The position numbers were made by a program, and so were the translations under genes. DNA of 64,000 nt, taken from positions 18,441,916 to 18,505,915 of the forward strand of contig NC_052506.1 of the NCBI RefSeq assembly GCF_014356525.2. Reading direction: 5' to 3'. The notes beneath the pieces are model-generated. The model worked only from the letters and a program-made list of their open reading frames with translations. It made no database searches and was not told the origin of the DNA. Numbering within the stretch: position 1 is the first letter of the stretch; the number at the start of each line of letters is the position of its first letter. The DNA comes from Nilaparvata lugens. Lineage: Eukaryota; Arthropoda; Insecta; Hemiptera; Delphacidae. Shown in pieces: positions 1 to 11,685 of this stretch.

Positions 1-1020
1 CCAATTGTTTGTTTATTTTTACAACTGGACAGTGATTCAGAAACCTGTGAGGAAGATGTTGATTCATAAGAATATTATCACATACTTCTACCATGAGATT
101 CAATGTAAAATTTATCGAATAGTATAAACAAGTAAAAGGCTTTCTATCACCATGATCTTATACTCAACCCAGCCACTTCCAGTTTTTGAACAGTAATTTA
201 TTTGAAGGCGTAATGAATGTTAATAGAGAAATTTCATTGCAGATCGAGTTATTGAAGTTTACATCATATTGGTTCACCGTTCAAGACAAGAATTATGCAT
301 TCCCAAATTATTATTCATGGACACAATCATTCCAATTAAACAATATTATAATTTATTCGAGTTGATTTCAACATGAAAACGTTATGAAACTCAAAAATTA
401 TAGTCAATTATCCACTATATAAGCCTGAATCCTCATAATAATGATTTTCAACAATTAATTAAAAAGTACTATAAATTTTTTCACGTGAACATCACGATAT
501 CCATAGGGACGAATTTTGTATACAAACCAACATGTGATCATCAATTTCATTGTATTCAAATTGAAAATGAAAATAACGTCATGATCAATGTTGTTAACAT
601 ACTAGTATAATACACCCATTATAATACAAATCAAACTATCCTCAAAAAGTAACAAAATTGATAGTTGTCAATGCCGTTCATTCAAATTCAGAACTGAATA
701 GATGGAAGAGCATTGCAGCAGTTCAAAAGAGCACTACAGTAGTGCAAATAAATTAGTCAAACTAGCTTTGCAAATTATTATGTAACTGGGATGGAAATGC
801 AATATGCGAGGACCAATAGTGAAGAGAAGACCCTGATTATGTGAAACAATTGCAACTATTGTGTGTGCGCCAAACGTGAATGAATGAAATTTAGACTCTG
901 AACTGTGCGATCATTTCAATTAATTGAGTGCCTTACCTAACATCCTGCCATTGTAGTGCAGTAGTTGTGTGTTTATAGAACCGGCATATGAGCTGCACGC
1001 AATGAAATATTATAGGAGCA
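1..1020. other. AT-rich non-coding stretch
   Basis: No open frame with gene-like composition and no convincing exon is visible on either strand. A minus-strand donor-like TAG|GTAAGG near position 943 is isolated and has no supporting frame. Confidence 0.5.
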
Positions 1021-1179
1021 ATGGAGTCTGATACATGTTTATTACAAGAAACAGGTTCTGATGAGGGGATTAATGTGAAAAAACATAATCCTGGTTTCTA
1101 TGATATTGGTTTTCTCAAGAAAAGACCAGCATGTTATACTCCAGTTCTTGATTCAAACATCCACAGTTCATCAATGTAA
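1021..1179 (+). CDS. possible small ORF or first coding exon, 52 codons
   Basis: A 52-codon frame starts with an ATG in a good context (A at -3, G at +4) and ends in TAA. The product is hydrophilic, mixed in composition and not low-complexity, unlike most chance frames nearby. It begins MESDTCLL and contains a Lys-Lys-Arg-Pro stretch in its second half. Two readings are possible: a complete short protein, or a first coding exon, because the terminal ATG-TAA overlaps a donor-like AT|GTAAT. I recognise no domain or family and found no matching downstream exon. It has neither a signal peptide nor a membrane segment. Confidence 0.25.
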   Translation: MESDTCLLQETGSDEGINVKKHNPGFYDIGFLKKRPACYTPVLDSNIHSSSM

Positions 1180-2021
1180 TTATTTATGACAATGAAAAAT
1201 GTTCTGAATGAATAAAGATCTATATGTAGACAATGATTATCCGATTAGGCTTCTCATTTATAAATTATTTTATGGATTGAGCTTCCAATATCGATTTCTC
1301 GATTAGAACAAATCTAGACTGTAATAATTAGAAACTAATCTAGAGATAACCATTATAGCAACTGTTTATGGGAATTCACAAGTCACCTTTCAAATGATTG
1401 TGACTATGATGTATTGTGAGAATGTATAAATGAATAAAAGAAAAATTTTCCCGAGAAGAGATAATCGAGTTGCATTTCAATTTGAGCTTCTGTACTACAT
1501 TAATTATTTGCTATGGAATCTCTCTTTGTAAAACTTATCATGATTGTCACAGAAACTATTGCACTATACAGGGAATTTCAAATATTCTCTTTTGTGAAAA
1601 ATTCCTGCAACATTGTTCTAAAATCAAGCAAGCTGAATGAATAAATGAGAGGCCATTGTTTCACAATTTTTCGATGTCGCCGGATTTGGTGTGGGCGTTG
1701 GCCTTACCTTGACTTCGCTGCAGCTCAATTTAATGCATCACTATCATGATAATAAGGCTGAACACTCAAATCATAATAGACCACCCCATACTTCCAGTTC
1801 AAGCTTTCATTCTCCAACCTAGCGTCCATCATCTTCATTTCTTCAAAAATACCCTCCTTACAATACTCCTGATTACCAGTTCCTCTTGAATTTTCCTCTT
1901 TTTTCTTGCCTTTTTCCATGAGTAGCAGATCTTCTAGAAGTTGTATCCTCATCCTTTCAGAATATATATTAAATAAGTTATTCTTCTTCATGTGCCTGTC
2001 CGCTTCCAGACGTTGGCTACC
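1180..2021. other. non-coding stretch
   Basis: AT-rich sequence without a supportable gene. An 88-codon minus-strand frame (1725-1991) is Glu/Lys/Asn-rich and looks like chance. Confidence 0.4.
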
Positions 2022-2162
2022 ATGCTGGCCAAATCCACTCTATCCACAGCTGCACGAAACAAATCCGTAGTATTTATGGAGAACCAGGCTCCGAAATTTT
2101 TCAGTCATGAAATTGCTGACTCCCCTCCTTCCCACTACTCTTCCTTGCAATATGCATTGTAG
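2022..2162 (+). CDS. possible small ORF or terminal exon, 46 codons
   Basis: A 46-codon frame opens with MLAKSTLS and closes with TAG. The segment is GC-richer than its surroundings. A possible acceptor (cgcttccag) lies 12 bases before the ATG, so it could be a terminal exon instead of a whole gene. The product is polar, with Ser/Pro/Tyr near the C-terminus and no membrane segment. No family is recognised, and chance cannot be excluded. Confidence 0.2.
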   Translation: MLAKSTLSTAARNKSVVFMENQAPKFFSHEIADSPPSHYSSLQYAL

Positions 2163-4250
2163 GAGATAATAACGGTGCGGGTGTCTCATAATATACCAAT
2201 AATAAGTAGCCTACTGCAACTTTCTCGCCTTTATACCGAATGATTCAAAAAAGACTTTACAACTTTGAAAATGCATATAAATCTTATTAAACAAGGTACA
2301 CAGCTGGTTTTGGTGTTGTTTTGAAGGAAAACCTTCAAGTTTTTTACCTTAGATATTTTATGTGACTTCCGTTGGTTATCCTGCAAACATACCATCGATA
2401 GTCGATTTCACTCAACGACTTCGTCAGATGTGCTTGGATGACCTGAGGACCTATTCAATAACTCTAGCTCTCTATTATTCTACACCCATTTGTCTTTGAA
2501 TTACGGTATTAGTCACACGATCCATCCATTGAACCCTCAAAATTCTCCTATAGAGGAAAAACTCATTCGCCTACAATCTTTTCGTTGCAGCTTCTGTCAG
2601 TGTCCATGACTCTACCCCTTATAACAATACATAAAAAACATAGGAACGCCCCATTTAACCCCAGATCTCCACTTTTGAAGATTGAAGCAATCTTAATGAA
2701 CACATTTTTGTTAATTTCTAATTGAATTCGTTCACATTAGATATTGGAATATACCATTCCAATATCTCAGATCCGCGAACCTTTAATCAGAGTATTCAGT
2801 ACCTATTCGATTCCATAAGTTATTTACACACTTAATGATCAATGCAAACATACTTTAATTCAATTATAATCTAAATAATAATATTCTAATTCATAAGTTT
2901 TATTAGACTAAAATCAAGTCTTGCAGTTAGTAAAAGTGTAGATATAATTCTGGTCGCAGTGAGCAGAACTATACAACTCACATTAGGGACATTATAAGAA
3001 GATAGGAAGTGAAATTGATCATAAACTTCGCTTTCTTCCAAGTTATGAATGTAATGCTGTAACTGGGATTGAAAATAAATTCAACAGGAAATTGACGAGC
3101 AGTTTGCACGAAGACATTATTGTTTTTTCATTTCGTTTCCTCCGGCGAGTGTGAAATATACCTCTCTCACTTTAAAGTCACGCATCCTGATAAATTGAAG
3201 CTCTCTATTCTTCTTATTCTTCAGGCCTATTGGAATAGAAGCCTTTGTGTACTGAACAAGAAGATGAAGAAGTAAAGAGTTGAGAAAGAAAGATGAGGAG
3301 GAAGAAGATAAGACAGGAACGAAGAGCGGAAGCGAATGGTTTTGAATGTGACTGTACCAGTGGCACAGGATAGCATGGCACAGAGTGGTGGAGGAGCTAC
3401 GCTTCAGGTCACCTGTGGTAGTGCACGTTTTTTATTATGATTTTTTGTATCAAATTGCTGCTCTTTGGTGCCTCACCAGCAGCAGAATGGTCAGAGTCTG
3501 TTGTCTGTCTTCTGTTACTAGAGAGGAAAAAATTGGCACTAATCGATGGTTTAGTAGGGTTTTTGTTGAGCAGGGCTACAGAGGGTTAAAGATAAATAAT
3601 GTTGAAAATTCACTTTTTAATCATATTATACTCAAAATCATAATAATCGAAGCACGAAGGAGGTTATAAACGTGGAATGTACCGTATTCACACAAGTTCA
3701 TAATGAACGAGGCTAGTTATTTTTTATCTTGACATACACATGTATGCTTCCTGCTATCTGAGACGAAAATGAGTTCTTAACTCGAAAGAATCAGCCACAA
3801 GTTGTTAACAGAATTATCTCACTCCAAGAAAATGTACATTTATCATTCCACGAGCTGGTTATATAAACTGTAATAATATGATCACTACAGTTTGTGGATG
3901 AATACGATTGGGTATGAACAAAGCAAATGAACAAACGGATGCGATGAACAAAGCAAATCCAAACTATAATATTCAAAGTACAAGCAGCTAGGATTGTTTT
4001 AAGATACACAATATTATTAGTGGTTGCGGCACTAGAGAGAACACATAATTCATTGTAGGCTACTACGATATTAATTTAGCTGCACCTAAAAGGCAATGCC
4101 AATCATTCATCAAGTTTACTATGGCATGGGAAAACACTTGAATATTCTTGACCTATAAAACATCATTTATTGCTGTTTCAGGTTTTGAAAGAAGACAGTT
4201 TTGAAATTTCATTGTTGTTGTTACTCAATCACTTATAAAAGATGTTGCTG
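2163..4250. other. non-coding stretch
   Basis: No supportable gene. A 94-codon plus-strand frame at 3385-3669 has no recognisable domain. Position 3240-3340 is a purine-rich tract. Confidence 0.4.
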
Positions 4251-4440
4251 AGTCAAATTCAAATTCAAATTCAATTCGTTTATTTCCACTTGGCATACAA
4301 TACATGTACATATTTATATTTGACATTCAACAAAATAAGAATCACAATTTTACATAAACAGTAGAAAGAACATATTGATTGAGTGGAATTCCCCCAGTAA
4401 GACTATGCGTCTGAGATTGGGGGACAGTTCCTGCAAGCAG
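4251..4440 (-). mobile_element. 3' end fragment of a non-LTR retrotransposon
   Basis: Read on the minus strand, the fragment ends in a short tandem TTTGAA-type tail, as non-LTR elements without poly-A do. Inside is a stem-loop at 4391-4423: a five-C run plus A pairs with T plus a five-G run, and AGAC pairs with GTCT. The same arrangement of stem and simple-repeat tail occurs in the larger element at 46.3-48.7 kb, so this is probably a 5'-truncated relative. Confidence 0.5.
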
Positions 4441-7400
4441 TATTATTCACTAAGTAGTTATAATTATGGTATTATATTTACTATAAATTACAATATGTGT
4501 GATTAAAATTACACAACTAAGATTCAGATAACAGTAGGTGAATTATAAGTGACAACATAATATAGTGTTGGGTGTAGCTTGATATCTAGAGTGGGAGAGC
4601 AAGAGGACCCAAAAACCGGAGGTAATTTTATTGTTTTATAAGCCTCTATTATGTTTTGAAACTCTAAATACTTGAACGTAAGGTATGAGTGTATAAATGA
4701 ATTTAGCATTTCGAAATATTAATGTATAAAGTTATTCCCCAATGCATTTACTCTTGCTAGGTGTAAGGTGAGTGAATTAGCCTCTCAGCTCCAATCCAGC
4801 CTATGCTGAAGAGCCATTTCATCAACGAGCTTTTAAAAATCACATTGCTGCTGCTCTCGGCCTCCCTCACAATATCTGGAACATCAGTCAGTCATTGAAG
4901 ATGGGATTTTATAGCGTGAAACTATTTTTACCGCAAAAATAGTAGTAACTTGACATTAAAATCTATTATATAATAATAATTGGATCTTAGAAAAAACATA
5001 AATTTTTATGCACTTCTGAAAACTTACTCATCATCCCCTTTAATTTGACGTATTAAACTTAAAGATTGGTTCATTGGTTACTGAGATCTCAGAGTTGAAC
5101 TGTTAAATACTTGGCTTGTATACTTCCTATTCTTCAAACGTTTTATATCTTTTAAACTCTTTTCAAATCACTCTTTCTATGAATTTTTATAGCATATGAT
5201 GAGATATCTAACTCTAGGATAGGGTTTAGTCTATCTAAGAAAACAAGAAAAAGTATTATAAGTATTATAAGAAAACAATTACTACTTCTGAAAATAATTA
5301 TAATATTGGAAGCGTATCTGAAAATCTAGGACTGAATTTGGATATTAAAGAATGAATTACGTCGTCAATGAAGTCTTTAAAATGGGATATTGTTATCACT
5401 GATATCATGGAAGCCTGCATGGGTGGAGTTGTTACTAAATTAAGTATGTCCCTACATGGTGACATAAGGCACGCGGTACTATTGATAAGAAGCCAGCATA
5501 ACTCGAGCTATGAGGGCATAGCTGTATCAAATGACCGAAATATTGATAACTGTAGCACACCTGTGAATACCATTTTTGCTGATGCGTTGTCCGTTAGTCC
5601 AGAGAGAACATGTTATTACAGTACATCCAATGCCTTATTATAACACACGGAATCAATAGTAGTGCAGCAAAAAAGAGAACACCTCCCATTAGCCATGTGT
5701 TCGGATATCAAGAACGTATAAAATAATGTTATTAGCTACTTGTATTTTAGGAAAACCATTGGCTTCAGTATAAAGACTTTGGGAGGCTTCATCGCTTTAA
5801 AATTAAAAACATATCATATTATCAAATACTGTTAGAATGGTAGAACTCTGAATAAAAAGTCGCTTCAATATGAGAAATGATCAAATAAGTATTGATATGC
5901 ACGACTTTGAACTGTTTTCCCACTACATTATGCAGCAACCAACTAGATACTACCTAGATAAGTGTGTGAAAGATTTTTAATAATGAGAATAACATTGTTA
6001 ATGTAAAAAATGTGGCTATTGTAGATTTACAGTAGTCTGTATTGATTATTCTAATCTTCTGATATATTAATAATTGTATTTATTTTCTACACGAACTCAA
6101 GTTAAGTTTTATTTTGAAAGTTCCATTCGAATATACAGATATACTGACGATAATCTTCCAATATAAGCAATTTGGGAAAAGTGGTGATTGTCCAAATATC
6201 CTAATGACCTTCAAAATTCAGACAATGAGTTGAATACAACATATTTTAAGTTGGATAAAACATTTTTTCATATTCTACGTTGGAAACAATATATTCGGAT
6301 GAATTCTAACATTTAACCTATTCAAATAGCGTTTGAAGATTGAATATACTGTAATTAAATTCAAGATATTGTGTGACTATGTAACACTCTTCTCCATTCC
6401 TCGAGACATTTGTTGATACTCTTGGTCGCTTAGAAACTAATTGCAATCACTAGCATTATTTATATTCCAGGTAATCTTTCTCCTACAGAAAATAACCACA
6501 GTTTCACTTGAATACCTCTAGGAACAGGAACAAGACTTTCGAATCACAATTTCTCCGCCGCTCTTCAACTGATGGTTGAAGGCTTTCCGTGATTACTCAT
6601 TCAAGGACATGAAAAGACTGTGTTGAGCAGTCATTAATATTCATTATTTTACTATTGTGAGTAGTCTCTTGGGAGGAAAAAGGCATGTGGAGAGCTAGAG
6701 CTGCTTATTCTGCCAAAGCGTAATAAAAAGCCATGTTCTGATCTCGCTGTTCATAAAGGAAGACGCTGCTGCTTTCTCACACACACACCGTCAGTCGAAA
6801 CTAAACAAAAGGTGACTTCTGAAGAAGAAAAAAGGAGACGGAAGAGGAAGAGGAAGAAAGGAAGCAAGGAATAAGAAGAGCAGATGGCAAAACAACGGGA
6901 CTTAGAAGAAGCTCGTGACTTGGCTGGTGGTGGTTGATGCTACAAACAACAGGAGGTCACATGTTACGCTCTTTATTAGTCGTCTTGCTTTCCTCTTCTA
7001 TTCACAATTTTACTCTTGTCTTTCTATGCATTATGTTGTCAAGCAACTTACTGTCAAAGTTTTTATAACACCCTGAGGACGTCGATATCTTATTTAGTGG
7101 CGGCGTAAAATTTCGCGGATTCTTACGATCATGTCGCGTTTGGGATAGATGCATTGGAACTTTGATTGCTTGTTTTATACACCCCACGTATCATACATCA
7201 ATTGAAATGACGGAAGGGTTTCATAGTAACAGATATTCTGTTGAATTTCACCTAGTAAAATATAATATTTATTATCATATTCATATTCTTGAATAATTCT
7301 TCTTACCAATCCTATTCTCTAGTAGAACTAGTAGAATTCTTTATTAGGATGGGATAGAATCATACAGAAAGCCCCACCTCAAATGAAATGAGTTATGATA

Positions 7401-8477
7401 AAATTTCAATTAAATTCTAGGTAGGGGAGAAGACGGTCGGTTTGTATTTTTTCAAATGAGGTTAAACACGAATTCTAGGTCTATGTCTGAATTAAATGAC
7501 AAGTATATCCAAGTACAGTATAATTAAACTATCAGTTATATGATTTAGAAACTTGATATGATTATTCAAGCCCTGAATTATTCCCAATCTATTAGCAAAG
7601 TTGTACTCTACTTCATTATAACATTCGGTAAGTATATATTTATGATATGGTAATAGAGCGGTATAGTTTAGTTTACTTGTAACAAATAATATATCCATCG
7701 TATTTGAGATTGTATTCTACCATTTATGATTAGAAAACACATGAAGTTTATGATTGGAATTAGAACTTACTATATTCTCGAATAATATGGTATTGGGTTG
7801 ACTAGAAATACTTAGTCTAGTGACTTTCAAATAAATATGGTATTGAATTGTTCAGAAAATAATGAGTCCAGGCAGACACTTCTCATAAATTCTTAATAAC
7901 TGAGACTGAAAGCAGTCGGCCCAGTGCCAGCACTGAAATTAACATTCGCTTGATCGTGAGAATGCTAAAGTGGGCGAAAAATGCTACGCCACGAACAGCA
8001 AAAGTAATCTTCCTCTCCAATTGGCCGCACTTTTTTCCCTCTCGGAAAACAGCATTATTGTGAATCGTGACTGACACTTCAAGAGGAGATGGAAATTCCA
8101 CGGGAAAAGCGAGCGACTGGAGTTTCCTAGGCGCTCTGAACAGAGACAGAGTCACAGAGTCAACGAGGAAAAGTGCTTCAGACGAAATGTAAACGGATAT
8201 TGCTCACCGATTCTGAGACGGTGAGGTGAATTAAAGGTACAACATTTTATCTCAATTCACGCCTTTTGACTATTATATCAAATTTTCAAGACATTATTTG
8301 ATTTTTCCCCTTACTATAGAATAAGAAGGGCTGTAATGTGAGTTGAGAACAAAATATTTATCATAATTTTTTCTTTCATCATACACTTAGGTTATATTAT
8401 TTTGGTTTCAATATTATAGAAACTTACATGGGACTTGGAATTCATACTTATTAAGTTTTAAGATAGCCTACTAAATG
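4441..8477. other. non-coding stretch
   Basis: AT-rich, no gene supported. A purine-rich tract lies at 6820-6880. Short frames at 5368-5643, 7492-7698 and 7883-8155 carry no domain or splice signals and look like chance. Confidence 0.4.
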
Positions 8478-8585
8478 CGAGACCATATTAGGCGCTTTTT
8501 CAGGAGCCAACCCAATTATCCAATCGAAGAGCTTCCTGCCCTGCCGACTCTAAAAACGCCTGAAGAAACGCTTAATATGGTCTCG
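8478..8585. repeat. 108-bp inverted-repeat element (MITE-like)
   Basis: Two 27-base arms match at 24 positions as reverse complements. The left arm begins CGAGACCATATTA and the right arm ends with its complement. A spacer of about 54 bases separates them. No clear target-site duplication is visible, so the family cannot be assigned. Confidence 0.6.
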
Positions 8586-9794
8586 TCCTAATAGCATTTG
8601 AATAGTAAAGCACAATGGATACTTCTGATTGCATTAATTCAAAATGTTCGTCAATTTCTTAACAATCTCTCTGAATTCAAAATATAACTATTAGCAACTA
8701 TCATGTTGGTTTTAGCGACTGTTGATGGTTTTAAATAATAATCTCTGATGCATGAGTCTGGAATGCCACAAAATTGATGAATCTATGGTCTTCACACTTA
8801 TATAAATTATGAGTGTTCTCAATAATTGATAGAGAGAAATACTTCTTCTTTAATAATTATTCATGAATTTGAATTGAAGGTTAGGTGAACACAATTTCAA
8901 AAATGAGATTTTTTTTGTATTAAAACTAGTCACTAGGACTAACCATTAATTTTGTTCTTTTATTTCTTATCCTAACATATTATTTTTTATTGCTAAAGTC
9001 TTCCAGTGAAGCCTACAGTTCTAATCTATAATTTCTCCACTTTAAATTATTTCGCTACAAATGTATTTAATTTATACTTTTTTCACTTCACTTGCACTAC
9101 ACCAACTCGAAGGGCTTTGAGAAATGAGAAATGAACACATAAACGTTGAACAGGGTTTTCAAACTCAAAAATTGTTCAATTGTTTATAATCTGTTCAGTA
9201 CTGGTGTGATAAGGGGAAGAGGGATGGTTCAGAAAAAATGCATCAAATTTTTAATGCATTTTTTTATAATATAATAAGTGTAATGAAACTTGGATATGAA
9301 ACGGAGAAAATAGGTTGGAAATTGAAGAGATCAGCACTAGGAAACGAAACGAACTCGTCGGAAAAATATAGTTGCGGAAACATTTCTTCAGTTTGATACT
9401 CACATAGCTATTAAATATGATCAACAAAAAGTTTACTGGGTTCTCATTCCCCCTAATACAAATTATGTGTAGTAATCCAATAAGAACGTTAGCCCAGAGT
9501 GGTTAGTTGTAAAAGTTGTTGCCATCTACATTTTTATAGATATTATAACGAGCAATTTGGTGCTGTCAGTATCAGACCTTTTCCAATATCGATATCAGCC
9601 AACAAATTCTATATTTCAATACCAGCCAGCAAAAAAAAGGAAAAAAATGCAGTGAGCGATGATTCGATGATGCGGAAAATTTTTCAAAAAAGCGTTCGTC
9701 TCTTGGTTGGACACATACCGCACTGGAAATAGCTCCTCTCCTGTAATAGCTGTGGCCCATTTTTTGCCAGGTATTTTGATATTTTGACCGGTAA
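8586..9794. other. non-coding stretch
   Basis: No supportable gene. Overlapping short frames at 9499-9921 on both strands shadow one another and show no domain. Confidence 0.4.
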
Positions 9795-9857
9795 ATGGCT
9801 GCAGTGAGCCAGCGAGCAGTGAGATTGCATCAAATAGGCCACTCAATGCTTTACACG
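9795..9857 (+). CDS. possible first coding exon, 21 codons
   Basis: An ATG in good context (taaATGG) opens 21 codons (starts MAAVSQRAVRLHQ) that run, phase 0, into a strong donor ACG|GTAAGT. The product is short, basic and without acidic residues, which would suit a mitochondrial presequence, but that is speculation. No following exon was identified, so this rests only on the start context and the donor. Confidence 0.2.
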
Positions 9858-9860
9858 GTA

Positions 9861-9985
9861 AGTGATGAGTGAGGGAGCGAGAGAGAGAGAGAGCGTGAGT
9901 GAACACGAGAGAAACTTTCAAAAAAGAGGAGGATAGAGAGAGCTTGAGAAGTGGGAAAGAGAGGGAAAATGAGAAAGACCGAGAG
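9861..9985 (+). repeat. purine-rich (GA) low-complexity tract
   Basis: Runs of GAGAGA and GGGAAAGAGAGGG begin immediately after the donor-like GTAAGT at 9858. This is simple-sequence purine strand bias, without coding character. Confidence 0.6.
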
Positions 9986-10280
9986 ATTTATAGATCAGTA
10001 GGTGCGTGACTTTCCATAGACGAATATAAATCCGTCCAGTGCACGATATAATAGGTGGATAGCTGCACGTTTTAAAAGGTACAAGGGTGGAGTTTAGTGC
10101 AATGCCTGTTACTTTTTGTCACATTCTGCTCTTGCACATTACATTAGCCATGTTTGAAAATTATCTTCTTTATGAAAATAATTTGTCTATTTGAAATTTA
10201 GAAATTTTCAAACAACAAAAGTAAAATATTAAAGGTGATGGTTTCTTGATCCATTCTGAGCTGCGATGTATTAACACAAT

Positions 10281-10460
10281 TTTTTCTATGTATTTAAACA
10301 CGACATGCAGTCAAATATTCAAGTAAATAATCAAAAACTTTTACTTACTGACTGTAGTACTTTCGACCGTCTAGCAATCATTTTCAACAGTCAGTAAGTA
10401 GAAGTTTTCGATTATTCACTGGAATATTTGACTGCATGTCGTGTTTAATACATAGAAAAA
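10281..10460. repeat. 180-bp fold-back element
   Basis: Arms of about 75 bases are near-complementary: the left begins tttttctatgtatt and the right ends with its complement. They flank a spacer of about 30 bases. This is the architecture of a non-autonomous fold-back DNA transposon. No open frame is present inside. Confidence 0.65.
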
Positions 10461-11491
10461 ATGAGTAAAATATTGTTAGACATTTCGACCGTGGTTTAAT
10501 CTAACAACCTAAATAATAAATTGAAAGATACAATTTTCAAATTATAATTATTATAATAAATCTTTTAAACTTAGCTAACTAAATCATAAATTGAACGTTA
10601 TTATTCCCATTCAATAATAATCCTATGCAGTCCTATAGACTGAGCTTCCAATTATTCAATAAAAATGACCTCAATAAGGGAAAAATAAGTTCTAGGAAGT
10701 TATTATAAGGATGAGGAAGATTGTAAAAATACGTGAAAATGGGACTGTTGGAGCGTTTGATGTGATCATGTCCTTCAGCCTACCTACGCTAATCAGAAAG
10801 CGCTGCATTCAACATTATTGGTTCATCTCTGATCTTACAAAGAGCAAAATAATATTAAGAGGAGGAATATTGCATTTGCTGAATGCCATTCGTCCAGTCT
10901 TTATCATAGATTGAGCTGAAAGGTTGGGCAGAAAGATATTAATAAAAGCTTACAAAGGAAGCCTGCATTCTCTCCATATTTCCTCCATATATGAGGAATA
11001 AATGAAATGATGATGACCTTCACCATTATTCTACCTCTGGTTTTCGAATAGCAGGATAACCACAGAAAATATTCCTTTATTACTTTGCTGGCCAGTTATG
11101 ATCCTCCTATATAGTACCGTATTCAATTAATAAAATTAATCCAGCTCCCCGTTAGATTGTTGAAACAACCAAGATACAAATTTGAAAAGCTAAAAGAATA
11201 AAGAATAAAGCTCTTCTCACTCGTTGAAGCACTACTCAAAAATTGGAAGCAAATAACATATTTCAGAAGTTTTCTTATTTCCAAATTTCCAGAAACTCTA
11301 TTATCAATTTTCAATAAATACCAATGAAATATGATGGTGTGGTAAGCTTTCAAATGAACAGCTTGTGAAATCTTCTTCAATAGATTATCTATGAGTCGGA
11401 TTTTATATCACCATCCTCTAAGTGGAGATTATTCGAATGAGATTCCAGTTTTCTCATAAGCTGACTTCTTATTGGCCGCATTAATTAGAAC
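10461..11491. other. non-coding stretch
   Basis: No gene supported. The short frames on both strands (10711-10914, 11123-11380) carry no domain or splice evidence. Confidence 0.4.
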
Positions 11492-11685
11492 TTTATGCCA
11501 CTCATACATAAATCATATTTTATCTTTATTGAAATATTATATCAATTTCTCACCATTTTATATATTATACATAATTATTATCAATTATCTTTATGCCACT
11601 CATACATAAATCATATTTTATCTTTATTGAAATATTATATCAATTTCTCACCATTTTATATATTATACATAATTATTATCAATTT
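11492..11685. repeat. tandem duplication, 98-bp period, two copies
   Basis: The segment starting tttatgccactcatac is repeated nearly perfectly with a 98-base offset. A chance frame across it therefore shows a repeated peptide in two registers, which argues that the frame is not a gene. Confidence 0.85.

Noticed and set aside
1725..1991. 88-codon minus-strand frame rich in Glu, Lys and Asn
   Set aside because: No domain, no conserved context, stop immediately before a donor-like site in another frame; consistent with chance in AT-rich DNA.
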